Positions 18,672 to 28,345 of a stretch of 44,241 bases of DNA are shown piece by piece. The first letter of the stretch is position 1, and each line of letters begins with the position of its first letter. Location: positions 1 to 44,241 of the forward strand of contig JAFQME010000021.1 of NCBI GenBank assembly GCA_017421025.1, read 5' to 3'. This DNA is from Oscillospiraceae bacterium. GTDB taxonomy: Bacteria; Bacillota; Clostridia; Oscillospirales; JAAYXM01. Both the position numbers and the translations under genes were made by a program. Below the pieces are notes generated by a model. The model had not been told where the DNA came from. It made no database searches and saw only the letters and a program-made list of their open reading frames with translations.

Positions 18672-18700
18672 ATCATACCTCTTTTTACAGAAATTTTCAA
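18672..18700 (-). promoter_or_regulatory. Promoter of the glucosyltransferase gene
   Basis: On the minus strand, TTGAAA (18695-18700) and TATGAT (18672-18677) are 17 bases apart. The -35 hexamer overlaps the spoVG stop codon. Confidence 0.8.
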
Positions 18701-18954
18701 GTCGTTTGTTGTTCATACTGTGCCAAGACCGCAGCCTCAATCTTTTCCCTGAGATCCGCACTGGTGGGATGGGCGATATCTGCAAACGTTCCATTTGTCA
18801 GCTTGCGTGCAGGCATTGCAAGAAACATCCGGTCTTGACCTGCGATTACCTTGATATCATGGATCACTAATTCGTTCTCGAATGTGACGGAAACGATTGC
18901 TCGTAATCTTCCATCATTCATCGTGCGGCGGATTTTTACATCGGTAATGGTCAT
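18697..18954 (-). CDS. spoVG: Septation regulator SpoVG
   Basis: An 85-residue protein with the family opening MTITDVKIRRT, the core VTFENELVIHDIKVIAG and the conserved FLAMPARK segment. SpoVG is a nucleic-acid-binding regulator linked to septation and sporulation in Bacillus and is widespread in Firmicutes, including non-sporulating ones, so it does not prove sporulation. GAGGAG on the minus strand (18964-18969) lies 9 bases before the ATG. It is divergent from murC with a ~130-base shared upstream region. Confidence 0.95.
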   Translation of the reverse strand: MTITDVKIRRTMNDGRLRAIVSVTFENELVIHDIKVIAGQDRMFLAMPARKLTNGTFADIAHPTSADLREKIEAAVLAQYEQQTT

Positions 18955-18980
18955 CTTGTTTCACTCCTCAAAGAATTGAC

Positions 18981-19009
18981 TGGACAATCGTGTGCGGGAA
19001 AGTTATAAT
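18981..19009 (+). promoter_or_regulatory. murC promoter
   Basis: TGGACA (18981-18986) and TATAAT (19004-19009) are spaced 17 bases apart. Transcription would start near 19016, downstream of the in-frame ATG at 18990, which supports the TTG start at 19089 and leaves a ~70-base leader. Confidence 0.75.
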
Positions 19010-19088
19010 AAAAAAGAAATCATTTGTTGTTAGTCTGCCCGTGTGTGACCGAATCATACGCAATCGGGTTGCCATTGGAGGGTTTGTT

Positions 19089-20471
19089 TTGAATTTGAAC
19101 ACTGTTTTGTCGAATCAGCACCAAACGGTACATTTTGTTGGGGTTGGCGGCGTTTCTATGAGTGGACTTGCCGAGGTCTTACTTCGTCGTGGTTTTTCGG
19201 TTAGTGGTTCAGATATGAAAGAAAGTGAAGCGCTGATGCGTTTGCGCACACTTGGGATGAAAGCGTTTGTTGGGCATGCTGCTGACCAGGTAGGGGATGC
19301 TGATCTAGTGATCCGTACTGCGGCAATTCCGGATTCCAATCCTGAAATCATTCGGGCGAGGGAGTGCAAAATTCCGGTCTTGGAGCGTGCGGAAGCTTGG
19401 GGAATTTTGATGCGTGAATATCGGAACAATGTGTGTTTTTCCGGTACACACGGAAAAACCACATCCACATCCATGATGACTCATATTGCACTTGAGGCAA
19501 ATTTGGATCCGCAAGTTATGGTGGGTGCCAATCTTCCGGCAATTGGCGGTGGTCTTCGTATCGCAGAAAGTGACCTGTTTATTGCAGAGGCGTGTGAGTA
19601 TTGCAACTCATTCCATCATTTTTATCCCACTGTTGCGGTTATCTTGAATGTTGACGAGGATCATTTGGACTTCTTCTCCGGAATTGAAGAAATTATTGAA
19701 TCCTTCGCAACATTTGCAAAAATTGTTCCCCAAGATGGCGTGGTTGTGGTAAACGGGGACGATGAAAACGCTATGAAGGCGGTTTCGGGGATCGACCGAG
19801 AGGTGATGACATTCGGGATTGATCGTGCAGCGAAGGTTATGGCGAAAAACTTAGTCCTTGGCGCACGTGAAACGGTGTTTGATCTTTATTTGGATGGGGA
19901 ATTAAAAACAACGATTCATCTTGCTGTTTTGGGTAAACACAACGTTTATAATGCACTCTCTGCCTGCGCTGCTGCATTTGCACTCGGGATTTCACCGGAG
20001 GCGATTGCAACAGGACTTTCTAAATTCCATGGTGCAGGCCGTCGCTTTGAATTCAAAGGAGAATTTAACGGCGCTCAGGTGTATGATGATTATGCCCATC
20101 ATCCGAGTGAAGTGCGGGCAACATTAGAGTCAGCAAAGACGTTGGGTTATGATCGTGTGATTTGTATCTTTCAACCACACACATACACTCGCACAGCGGC
20201 GCTGAAAGAAGAATTTGCGGAAGCGCTTTCGCTTGCAGATGTTTCGTGTCTTGTTCCGATTTATGCGGCACGAGAAAAGAATACAATTGGAATTGGGTCT
20301 GATGCAATCTCTGACTTGATTCCGAATGCACAGAATTTTAAGGATTTTGAGGAAGCTTTAAGCTGGATGAAAGAACAAGCAAAATCGGGAGATCTGATTT
20401 TGACAATGGGAGCGGGGGATATCGTTCTGCTCGGAGAAAAACTAATTGAAGACAGCAAAATGAAGCCGTGA
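19089..20471 (+). CDS. murC: UDP-N-acetylmuramate--L-alanine ligase (TTG start)
   Basis: A 460-residue Mur ligase that adds L-Ala to UDP-MurNAc in the cytoplasm. HFVGVGGVSMSGLAEVL near the start is the UDP-binding motif. FSGTHGKTTSTSMM is the ATP P-loop, LNVDEDHLDFF lies in the central domain, and DDYAHHPSEVRATL near residue 335 is in the third domain. Family members start just before the GVGG motif. GGAGGG at 19077-19082 lies 6 bases before TTG 19089, and the extension to ATG 18990 precedes the predicted transcription start. The last codons lie within a terminator hairpin. It is separated from the other mur genes. Confidence 0.95.
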   Translation: MNLNTVLSNQHQTVHFVGVGGVSMSGLAEVLLRRGFSVSGSDMKESEALMRLRTLGMKAFVGHAADQVGDADLVIRTAAIPDSNPEIIRARECKIPVLERAEAWGILMREYRNNVCFSGTHGKTTSTSMMTHIALEANLDPQVMVGANLPAIGGGLRIAESDLFIAEACEYCNSFHHFYPTVAVILNVDEDHLDFFSGIEEIIESFATFAKIVPQDGVVVVNGDDENAMKAVSGIDREVMTFGIDRAAKVMAKNLVLGARETVFDLYLDGELKTTIHLAVLGKHNVYNALSACAAAFALGISPEAIATGLSKFHGAGRRFEFKGEFNGAQVYDDYAHHPSEVRATLESAKTLGYDRVICIFQPHTYTRTAALKEEFAEALSLADVSCLVPIYAAREKNTIGIGSDAISDLIPNAQNFKDFEEALSWMKEQAKSGDLILTMGAGDIVLLGEKLIEDSKMKP

Positions 20472-20490
20472 GATTTCTCACGGCTTTTTT
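20463..20490 (+). terminator. murC terminator overlapping the stop codon
   Basis: A 10-bp stem, AAGCCGTGAG (20463-20472) with CTCACGGCTT (20477-20486), has an ATTT loop and a T run. The murC stop TGA lies in the 5' arm. Confidence 0.9.
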
Positions 20491-20501
20491 GCGTAAAAGA
20501 T

Positions 20502-20530
20502 TAGACAAACGGAAGAAAAAATGTTATGAT
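20502..20530 (+). promoter_or_regulatory. coaW promoter
   Basis: TAGACA (20502-20507) and TATGAT (20525-20530) are spaced 17 bases apart, after the murC terminator and 47 bases before the coaW ATG. It could drive the whole coaW-miaB-mutS run. Confidence 0.75.
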
Positions 20531-20577
20531 ATACTCAGTGTATCTATGTCCGCAGTTTGTATTGTGAGGGAAACGAC

Positions 20578-21405
20578 ATGAAATGTATTTTGGGAATTGA
20601 CATTGGAGGAAGTACCACAAAGATCATCGGCTATCGAAATGGTGAAATTTTTTCTCCGCTGCTTGTAAAAGCAAATGATCCGACAGCGTCTCTTTATGGT
20701 GCTTTTGGTAAATTTTTAAGTGTTAACCACTTGGCAATTGATGACATAGAACGTGTCATGATTACCGGTGTTGGTGCATCAGCAATCCAAGAGGATCTTT
20801 TTGGGATTCCCACTGTTCATATCGATGAGTTTCAAGCAATTGGTCGAGGTGGACTTTTCCTTTCCTCTCTTGACCATGCAGTGGTTGTCAGTATGGGAAC
20901 CGGGACAGCGTTTGTCGCTGCAAAGGGGAAGCAAGCAAAACACCTGGGCGGTACCGGTGTTGGTGGCGGTACTCTCCTTGGTCTGTCTGATCGAATAATC
21001 AATGTTCGCCATTTCAATGAGTTGATTGAAACAGCCAAAAACGGCGATCTCCAAAATGTTGATTTGCTCATTCGTGACATCAGTACAGATGAGATGGAGA
21101 CCCTGACCCCGAATACCACAGCGTCAAACTTCGGCAAAATCAGCGATCTTGCATCCAACGGAGATTTAGCCCTTGGTATTATCAACCTGGTCTTTCAGAC
21201 CATTGGCGTGATCTCGGTGTTTGCTGCAAGAATCGAAGAAACCGAGAATATTGTTCTGACCGGAAACTTAACCAATGTTCCGCAAATGCGTGAAATTTTT
21301 GCTGTAATGAAAGCATTGTATGGGAAAAACTTTGTTGTTCCGGAACATTCAGAATTTGCCACAGCAACCGGTGCAGCACTGTTGCACAACATGGAGGAGT
21401 TATGA
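20578..21405 (+). CDS. coaW: Type II pantothenate kinase
   Basis: A 275-residue ASKHA-fold kinase that phosphorylates pantothenate, the first step of coenzyme A synthesis. LGIDIGGSTTKI near residue 5 is the ATP phosphate-1 loop, SMGTGTAF near residue 105 the second phosphate loop, and GGTGVGGGTLLGL near residue 123 is characteristic of the CoaW/Fumble group. Type II enzymes are usually not feedback-inhibited by CoA in Staphylococcus. GAGGG at 20567-20571 precedes ATG 20578; a TTG-initiated form from 20557 is less likely. The stop overlaps miaB as ATGA. Confidence 0.9.
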   Translation: MKCILGIDIGGSTTKIIGYRNGEIFSPLLVKANDPTASLYGAFGKFLSVNHLAIDDIERVMITGVGASAIQEDLFGIPTVHIDEFQAIGRGGLFLSSLDHAVVVSMGTGTAFVAAKGKQAKHLGGTGVGGGTLLGLSDRIINVRHFNELIETAKNGDLQNVDLLIRDISTDEMETLTPNTTASNFGKISDLASNGDLALGIINLVFQTIGVISVFAARIEETENIVLTGNLTNVPQMREIFAVMKALYGKNFVVPEHSEFATATGAALLHNMEEL

Positions 21406-22814
21406 GAGAAAAACGCTTGATTGCGGAGGAGGAACTCCTTCGTCAACGTGATTATATGGAACGTGTTCGTGCAATGCATGATGAGCCGAAATACGCTTTT
21501 GTCGATACGTATGGTTGTCAACAAAACGAGGCAGATAGTGAAATCCTGCGGGGCCTTTTACTCGAAATGGGATATGCGCCGACCAAAGACGAGACTTTGG
21601 CAGATATCATTCTTGTCAACTCCTGCGCAGTGCGTGAACACGCTGAAATGCGTATTTTAGGGAATGTCGGTGCCTTAAAACCCGGAAAACGATTGAAACC
21701 CGGACAAATTATCGGGATTTGCGGTTGTATGGTCCAACAAGAACATATGGCAGAAAAAATCCGGAAAAGCTTCCATCATGTCAACCTTGTGTTTGGAACC
21801 CACGCAGTCCATCGCTTGCCTGAACTTTTGTATCAGGTGTTGACGAGCGGCAAGCGTGTGTTTGCGATTGAGGACAAGGAGCATGAGATTGTGGAAGGGC
21901 TTCCTGTTTTGCGTGCGAGCAAGACAAAGGCGTGGGTCTCCATTATGTATGGCTGTAACAATTTCTGCTCCTATTGCATCGTGCCTTATGTGCGGGGCAG
22001 AGAGAGAAGCCGTGATCCGGATGTGATTGTCAGCGAAATTACACAACTTATTTCGGAAGGTGCACGAGATATCACTCTTTTGGGTCAAAATGTCAATTCA
22101 TACGGCCTCGACCGTGATGATGGCGTTAATTTCTCTGAACTTTTGAGAAGACTCAATGCGATTCCCGGAAAATTTCGCCTGCGTTTTATGACCAGTCATC
22201 CGAAAGATGCCTCAAAAGAACTCTTTGAGACTATGGCTTCCTGTGAGAAGGTTTGTAAGCATATTCATTTGCCGTTCCAGTCCGGCAGCAACCGAATTTT
22301 AAAAGAAATGAACCGTAAGTACACCCGTGAACATTATCAAGGCTTGGTGGATTATGCACGCTCGTTGATGCCGAGCCTGGCGCTTACCAGCGACGTGATT
22401 GTAGGCTTCCCGAGTGAGACTGAAAAGGATTTTGAGGATACATTGGACCTGGTGGAAACGATTGGGTTTGATGCATTATTCACATTCCTTTATTCCCGCA
22501 GAAAGGGCACACCTGCGGCGGAACTTCCGGATTGTGCCACGAAAGAAGAACGACAAGTTCGGTTTGAACGCTTGCTTGCGCTTCAAAACGAACATTCGAA
22601 AGAAAGAAATCAGCGGCATCTCGGAACTCGTGTCGAGGTGCTTATTGAAGCGGATACCCCAGAAAAAATGAATCTGCTGGCGCGTTGTGACGATAACCGC
22701 CCGGTACGGTTTGCGGGCGATCCGTCATTGGTTGGGAGATTTGCAATTGTTGAGATCACTGAATGTGCAAAGTGGTCCATGGAGGGAACCGTGATTTCGA
22801 TTCTTCCCGAATAA
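21402..22814 (+). CDS. miaB: tRNA-2-methylthio-N6-dimethylallyladenosine synthase
   Basis: A 470-residue radical-SAM methylthiotransferase that converts i6A37 to ms2i6A37 in tRNAs. The N-terminal UPF0004 domain has cysteines in DTYGCQQNEADSE, NSCAVRE and GCMVQQEH for the auxiliary Fe-S cluster. The radical-SAM motif CNNFCSYC near residue 185 binds the second cluster, and a TRAM RNA-binding domain forms the C-terminus. The gene begins inside the coaW stop. Its partner MiaA, which makes the i6A substrate, is encoded three genes downstream in the same run. Confidence 0.95.
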   Translation: MREKRLIAEEELLRQRDYMERVRAMHDEPKYAFVDTYGCQQNEADSEILRGLLLEMGYAPTKDETLADIILVNSCAVREHAEMRILGNVGALKPGKRLKPGQIIGICGCMVQQEHMAEKIRKSFHHVNLVFGTHAVHRLPELLYQVLTSGKRVFAIEDKEHEIVEGLPVLRASKTKAWVSIMYGCNNFCSYCIVPYVRGRERSRDPDVIVSEITQLISEGARDITLLGQNVNSYGLDRDDGVNFSELLRRLNAIPGKFRLRFMTSHPKDASKELFETMASCEKVCKHIHLPFQSGSNRILKEMNRKYTREHYQGLVDYARSLMPSLALTSDVIVGFPSETEKDFEDTLDLVETIGFDALFTFLYSRRKGTPAAELPDCATKEERQVRFERLLALQNEHSKERNQRHLGTRVEVLIEADTPEKMNLLARCDDNRPVRFAGDPSLVGRFAIVEITECAKWSMEGTVISILPE

Positions 22815-22829
22815 AAGGGGTTGTTAAGG

Positions 22830-25451
22830 TTGAGTAAAGAAAAAGAACTGACACCGATGATGCAGCAATATCTGGAAATCAAAGAAAAAAACAGTGACAG
22901 TTTGCTGTTTTTCCGTTTGGGAGATTTCTATGAAATGTTCTTTGAAGATGCTGTTACTGCATCCAAAGAATTGGATTTGGTTTTGACCGGGCGTGACTGT
23001 GGATTGGAAGAACGTGCCCCGATGTGCGGCGTGCCTCATCATGCGTGCGAAGCGTATATTTCTCGCCTTGTTTCACGGGGATATAAAGTTGCGATTTGTG
23101 AGCAAATGCAGGATCCCAGTGAATGTAAAGGGTTGGTAGAGCGTGACGTGGTACGGATCGTTACACCGGGTACGATTTTGGATTCCACTGTGGTTGGTGC
23201 ATCAGAGAACAATTTCCTTTGCACCGTCAGTCTTGGAAAAAAAGAAGCTGCGATTTGCAGTTGTGATATCGGTACAGGCGAAATTGAATTGTCTGTTGTT
23301 TCCGGTGAAAACCTGAATTATTACATCATTGCCGAACTCCAACGCATCTCTCCAAGTGAAGTGCTGCTTCAGGGGACTCTCACGAAAAAAACAGTCCTAC
23401 GTGATTTTATATGTGACCGTTTGGGTGCAATGTTGACCGAAGGGCACGATGACTATTTTGATTATGATCATGCAGTTCGGGCGGTTTGCGAACAGTTTGA
23501 AACAGAGTCTGTTTCTGCACTCGGCTTTCAGGAAGAGTGTGCAGTCTGTGCAGCCGGCGCAATGCTTTCTTATCTTCATGCAACACAAAAAACGGAACTT
23601 CGTCAGATCAATCATGTTCGTTTTTTGGAAAATGCGAATTTCATGCGGCTGGATATGACGGCACGCCGCAATTTGGAACTTTGCGAGACCATGCGTACCG
23701 GGGAAAGACGTGGCTCTCTTCTGTGGGTGTTGGACAAGACAAAAACACCGATGGGTGGTCGTTTGATTCGCCAATGGATCAATAAGCCGCTTTGCCAAAA
23801 AGAGAAGATCCTCCCACGTCAAAATGCCATCGAAGCATTGGTTATCAATCCGATTGTCTCGGATGGAATTGCACGGGTCCTTTGTGATGTTTCGGACTTG
23901 GAACGTTTGGTCAGTCGTGTTGTTTGCAAGAGCGCAAGTTATCATGATCTGTTCAATATTCAAAAAACATTGGAAAAAATTCCGGAACTCAAAACCGAAC
24001 TTGTTCAGTTGGATGCTCCGGAGATGGTACAGATCCGAAATCATTTGGATCCGGTTGAAGAAATCCGTGATTTGCTTTCCCGTTCCATTGAGTATCATTT
24101 GGATGATGACGGAAAAGAAGTGTTCGGCATCAAAACCGGATACCATGAGGAAATTGACCATTTGAAGAACATTCGAGACAATGCGATGGGAATGGTTCTG
24201 CAGATGGAAGCGCAAGAGCGTGAAAAAACCGGGATCAAAACCTTGAAAATCCGTTATAACCGTGTGTTCGGCTATTACATCGAAGTGAGTAAATCTTATT
24301 TGGATTTGGTTCCGGAGGAATACATCCGCAAGCAAACTCTGGCAAACGGAGAACGATATTTCACGCAGGAACTGAAAGAATTGGAATCTTCGATTTTGGG
24401 CGCATCAGATCGTTTGCAGGTTTTAGAACGTCAGGTGTTCAATGAAGTGTGCCGTGAGATTTCTCTCCAACTTGTACGGTTCCAAAATACCGCCAAACAG
24501 GTTGCATACCTGGATGTTGTTCTCTCTCTTGCAACCGTCGCTTCCGAATACCGATATGTGCGACCACAGATTGATGAAAGTGACATTTGCGAAATCTCGG
24601 ACGGTCGACATCCTGTCGTTGAGCGTATGATGCGTGACATTCCGTTTGTGCCGAATGATACCTATTTGGATTGCGGAGAAAACCGAGTTGCTTTGATTAC
24701 CGGACCGAATATGGCTGGTAAATCCACATATATGCGTCAGGTTGCGCTGATTGTTCTGATGGCACAAATCGGAAGTTTTGTTCCGGCAAAAGCCGCTCAT
24801 ATCGGTTTGGTGGATCGAATCTTTACCCGCATTGGCGCATCGGATGACCTTTCTGCAGGTCAGTCCACCTTTATGGTGGAAATGAGCGAGGTTGCAGATA
24901 TTTTAACCAATGCAACATCCCGCAGTCTCCTTGTCCTTGATGAAATCGGGCGTGGTACTTCCACCTTTGATGGAATGAGTATTGCACGTGCGGTGATTGA
25001 ATATGCGGCGGACAAGGGGAAACTTGGAGCGAAAACTTTGTTTGCAACACATTATCATGAACTTACTGATTTGGAAGGTTCCCTTGACGGTGTGAAGAAT
25101 TATAACATCGTTGTAAAAAAACGTGGGTTCGATATCACATTCCTGCGGAAAATTGTGCGAGGTCCTGCAGATGAGAGCTACGGAATTGAAGTAGCAAAAC
25201 TGGCAGGCGTTCCGTCAGAAGTTTTTCTGCGTGCGAAGGAAATCTTGAATGCAATCGAATCCGGCGATACGGTTTTGGTTCCGCATGCAATCCGTGCGAT
25301 GGCTGAAAAACGAGAGGAAGTTCGTGAAGGTTCGCACGTTTTGATTGAACAACTTGCAAAACTCAATGCGGACACACTGACCCCAATTGAAGCATTGGGA
25401 TTGTTGCATCAATTCTCTCTTGATGCGAAAAAATTAGAAGATCGGAAGTGA
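22830..25451 (+). CDS. mutS: DNA mismatch repair ATPase MutS
   Basis: An 873-residue mismatch-recognition protein. LFFRLGDFYEMFFEDA near residue 30 is the mismatch-binding Phe-x-Glu region. Walker A is TGPNMAGKSTYMRQ near residue 625, the SAGQSTFMVEMSEVA loop follows, and Walker B is LLVLDEIGRGTSTFDG. The likely start is TTG 22830 with AAGGGG (22815-22820) 9 bases upstream, giving SKEKELTPMMQQ, the usual N-terminus; the frame also opens with TTG at 22821. ATG codons at 22857/22860 would cut into the conserved start. It lies 15 bases after miaB and overlaps the region leading into mutL. Confidence 0.95.
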   Translation: MSKEKELTPMMQQYLEIKEKNSDSLLFFRLGDFYEMFFEDAVTASKELDLVLTGRDCGLEERAPMCGVPHHACEAYISRLVSRGYKVAICEQMQDPSECKGLVERDVVRIVTPGTILDSTVVGASENNFLCTVSLGKKEAAICSCDIGTGEIELSVVSGENLNYYIIAELQRISPSEVLLQGTLTKKTVLRDFICDRLGAMLTEGHDDYFDYDHAVRAVCEQFETESVSALGFQEECAVCAAGAMLSYLHATQKTELRQINHVRFLENANFMRLDMTARRNLELCETMRTGERRGSLLWVLDKTKTPMGGRLIRQWINKPLCQKEKILPRQNAIEALVINPIVSDGIARVLCDVSDLERLVSRVVCKSASYHDLFNIQKTLEKIPELKTELVQLDAPEMVQIRNHLDPVEEIRDLLSRSIEYHLDDDGKEVFGIKTGYHEEIDHLKNIRDNAMGMVLQMEAQEREKTGIKTLKIRYNRVFGYYIEVSKSYLDLVPEEYIRKQTLANGERYFTQELKELESSILGASDRLQVLERQVFNEVCREISLQLVRFQNTAKQVAYLDVVLSLATVASEYRYVRPQIDESDICEISDGRHPVVERMMRDIPFVPNDTYLDCGENRVALITGPNMAGKSTYMRQVALIVLMAQIGSFVPAKAAHIGLVDRIFTRIGASDDLSAGQSTFMVEMSEVADILTNATSRSLLVLDEIGRGTSTFDGMSIARAVIEYAADKGKLGAKTLFATHYHELTDLEGSLDGVKNYNIVVKKRGFDITFLRKIVRGPADESYGIEVAKLAGVPSEVFLRAKEILNAIESGDTVLVPHAIRAMAEKREEVREGSHVLIEQLAKLNADTLTPIEALGLLHQFSLDAKKLEDRK

Positions 25452-25456
25452 GTCGA

Positions 25457-27337
25457 ATGCCGAAAATCCATGTTCTGTCAAAACATATTGCAAATCTGAT
25501 TGCAGCAGGTGAAGTGGTCGAGCGTCCGGCGTCTGTTGCCAAAGAATTGGTTGAAAATGCATTGGATGCAGGCGCAAGTGCAATTACCGTCGAACTTCAA
25601 AACGGTGGGATCAGTTATTTGCGTGTAATGGACAATGGGCATGGAATTGCAAAAGCAGATGTAAAAAATGCATTTGCTCGGCACTCTACCAGTAAAATCC
25701 GTTCGGAAGAAGACCTTGCACACATCACAACATTAGGGTTCCGTGGGGAAGCGCTTGCCGCTATTGCTTCGGTATCAAAGATTGATTTGTTTACCAAAAG
25801 TGTGGATGAAGAAATCGGTAGTAGCCTGCATTTGGAAGGTGGCGAGATCATAAGCCATGAGGACGCTGGTGTTCCGGACGGAACAACCGTGATTGTGCGT
25901 GATTTATTTTTTAATACACCAGCACGTATGAAATTCTTGCGCAAAAATACGTCTGAAGCTGCAAGCGTTGAGCAAGTGGTGCTTGCAGCAGCATTGTCGC
26001 ATCCAACCGTTTCATTCCGTTTGATCCGTGATGGAAAAAACACACTGCACACTTCGGGTGACGGGAATTTGAAGAATTGTATTTTCTCGGCGCTTGGCAG
26101 CCACTTTTCTTCGGATTTGATAGAAGCAAAATCGGTCCATGATACAGTGCGTGTGTATGGTTATACCTGTAAACCTGTTGCTGCTCGTGGAAATCGTACC
26201 ATGCAGTATTTCTTTATCAATGGGCGAATTGTGAAATCAAAGCTTTTATCGGCTGCGTTGGATGAGGCGTACCGAGATCTTTTGATGAAAGGAAAGTTTC
26301 CGGCGTGTGTGCTGTTCTTTGAACTTTCGCCCGAACTGGTCGATGTGAATGTTCATCCGGCAAAGACCGAAGTGAAATTCGCCCACGACAGGCAAATGTT
26401 TGAAGCAACCTATTTTGCGGTAAAAACTGCGTTGCAGAATGACCGTGGCCATGTTGCGGCAGAACCGAGAATTGCACCGACCGTGATTCGGAAAGAGCCG
26501 GAAAAAGTGCCGGAACCTGTGCGTGAGATTCCGAAGCCTTCGGCACCTGTTACGTCGATTCAACAGAGTTTTCAAATGCCTCGTCAGAGCATTCATCGAG
26601 AGGTTGAATCGCAGCCGATCGTGTTGCGTGATGATTCTGAAGGAATTCTTGTGCCTCCGAAATTTGTTGAACCTCCGGTGGTAGAGAATCCAACGGCGCC
26701 TGTGGTGGACCGGGTGGTTTCCGAATCAAAGGAGGAAGAGGTAACGCCAATCAAAGAAGAGGTCGTTCCTGAACATCGGGTGATTGGAGAGTTGTTTGCA
26801 ACCTATCTGATCGTGGAATGCGAAAATGAGGTCTTGTTTATTGATAAACATGCTGCACATGAGCGGGTTTTGTTTGAAAAAATAAAACGTGAATTTGGTG
26901 CGATAGATGCGCAAGTGTTGCTTTCTGCAATTCCGGTTACATTGAGTAAACCTGAGCAGACAGCACTTTTGCAAGCCGAAGCGGAACTGCGTAAATTTGG
27001 TTTCGCAGTTGAGGAATTGGGGGAGACAAGCCTTGCGGTTTGTGAAGCACCTGCAGCACTGGATTTGGACGATGTCCCGCAGGTGATTGGTGAAATTGCG
27101 GAAAGTTTATTGCAGGGGAACCGCTTGTCACAACCGGAGCAGGTTTCGGAACTACTACATTCGATTGCATGCAAAATGGCGATTAAGGCTGGAAAACGCA
27201 GTGCAGATGCGGAAATTCACCACTTGGTAGATCGTGTCCTGCGGGACCCCGATATCCGTTATTGCCCGCACGGTCGCCCTGTTAGCATTACTATGACACG
27301 TGCTCAATTTGAAAAAATGTTCAAACGCACATTGTAG
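25457..27337 (+). CDS. mutL: DNA mismatch repair endonuclease MutL
   Basis: A 626-residue GHKL ATPase. ELVENALDAGA near residue 29, MDNGHGI near residue 57 and TLGFRGEALAAI near residue 93 are the ATP-binding motifs. A Pro/Glu-rich linker (about residues 340-445) joins a C-terminal dimerisation domain with DKHAAHERV, the endonuclease metal motif, and CPHGRP near the end. So it is a nicking MutL, as expected for bacteria without MutH. ATG 25457 gives the canonical MPKIHVLSKHIANLIAAGEV; GTG 25448, overlapping the mutS stop, is the alternative. Confidence 0.94.
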   Translation: MPKIHVLSKHIANLIAAGEVVERPASVAKELVENALDAGASAITVELQNGGISYLRVMDNGHGIAKADVKNAFARHSTSKIRSEEDLAHITTLGFRGEALAAIASVSKIDLFTKSVDEEIGSSLHLEGGEIISHEDAGVPDGTTVIVRDLFFNTPARMKFLRKNTSEAASVEQVVLAAALSHPTVSFRLIRDGKNTLHTSGDGNLKNCIFSALGSHFSSDLIEAKSVHDTVRVYGYTCKPVAARGNRTMQYFFINGRIVKSKLLSAALDEAYRDLLMKGKFPACVLFFELSPELVDVNVHPAKTEVKFAHDRQMFEATYFAVKTALQNDRGHVAAEPRIAPTVIRKEPEKVPEPVREIPKPSAPVTSIQQSFQMPRQSIHREVESQPIVLRDDSEGILVPPKFVEPPVVENPTAPVVDRVVSESKEEEVTPIKEEVVPEHRVIGELFATYLIVECENEVLFIDKHAAHERVLFEKIKREFGAIDAQVLLSAIPVTLSKPEQTALLQAEAELRKFGFAVEELGETSLAVCEAPAALDLDDVPQVIGEIAESLLQGNRLSQPEQVSELLHSIACKMAIKAGKRSADAEIHHLVDRVLRDPDIRYCPHGRPVSITMTRAQFEKMFKRTL

Positions 27338-27352
27338 AGGAGTTTTGATTCT

Positions 27353-28312
27353 ATGGCAAAGTTGCCGGTGGTCTGTATTGTCGGACCGACCGCATCGGGA
27401 AAAACGGCGCTTTCTCTCGCACTTGCAAAGACTTTGGGCGGTGAGATTGTTTCTGCTGATTCCATGCAGATTTATCAAGATCTGAATATCGGCACAGCTA
27501 AACCGACGTTGGAGGAGCAGGCACAAGCAAAACACCATATGATTGATGTTGTTTCGCCGTTTGAGGATTATTCTGTTGCACGCTATGTGGAAGAAGCAGA
27601 ACGCTGTATAGCAGATATCCACAAACGTGGAAAACTTCCGATTGTTGTTGGTGGTACCGGATTGTATGTGGATTCGCTCATGCGTGGTGCGACATTTGCA
27701 GCGCAAGTGGAAGATCCGCACTATCGTGCGGAGATGGAAGCGCTTGCAGCTCGAGAGGGAAAAGAAACATTACTCGCTCTGCTTTCGGAAGTTGATCCGG
27801 TACAAGCACAAAAACTGCATGTCAACGACGTGAAACGGGTGATTCGTGCGCTGGAGGTGTACCATACAACCGGGAAGCGAATTTCGGAACACAATGAAGC
27901 CACCTCAGAACGTCCCGAACGGTATCGCACATGTTGGCTTGGACTTACTTACCACGACCGTGCAAAACTGTATGAACGGATCGACCGCCGTGTGGATTTA
28001 ATGCTTGCAGACGGATTGGTAGAGGAACTTATCAAGATTCAACGCAAGGGAATTGCACAAAACGCAACCGCTATGCAAGCAATCGGCTATAAAGAACTAT
28101 GGGACGTTCCAAACGGGGAACCTGTCGAACTTGCGTCTGAACGGCTAAAACAAGCGACACGGCGCTATGCAAAACGACAATTGACCTGGTTTCGAAGAAA
28201 CAGTAAGATTTATTGGATCGAGGCAGATCTTGCGGAAAATTTTGATGCGATCATACAGGAATCGACAGACTTCATTCAATCTTGCGGTATAATGGAAGTA
28301 CCGTTTTGTTAA
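27353..28312 (+). CDS. miaA: tRNA dimethylallyltransferase
   Basis: A 319-residue enzyme transferring dimethylallyl to A37 of tRNAs that read UNN codons. The P-loop is GPTASGKTALSLALA (about residues 11-25), followed by the SADSMQIYQDLNIGTAKP block that binds substrate, and GGTGLYVDSL near residue 100. Its product is the substrate of MiaB encoded upstream. AGAGGAG at 27336-27342 overlaps the mutL stop and precedes the ATG by about 10 bases. It is followed by hfq, the same order as in many bacteria. Confidence 0.95.
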   Translation: MAKLPVVCIVGPTASGKTALSLALAKTLGGEIVSADSMQIYQDLNIGTAKPTLEEQAQAKHHMIDVVSPFEDYSVARYVEEAERCIADIHKRGKLPIVVGGTGLYVDSLMRGATFAAQVEDPHYRAEMEALAAREGKETLLALLSEVDPVQAQKLHVNDVKRVIRALEVYHTTGKRISEHNEATSERPERYRTCWLGLTYHDRAKLYERIDRRVDLMLADGLVEELIKIQRKGIAQNATAMQAIGYKELWDVPNGEPVELASERLKQATRRYAKRQLTWFRRNSKIYWIEADLAENFDAIIQESTDFIQSCGIMEVPFC

Positions 28313-28345
28313 GAAATGGAATTTGAATGAAAGAAGCGATTTTCA

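Noticed and set aside
18990..19088. ATG at 18990 as the murC start
   Set aside because: It lies upstream of the predicted transcription start, and the extra 33 residues do not fit MurC.
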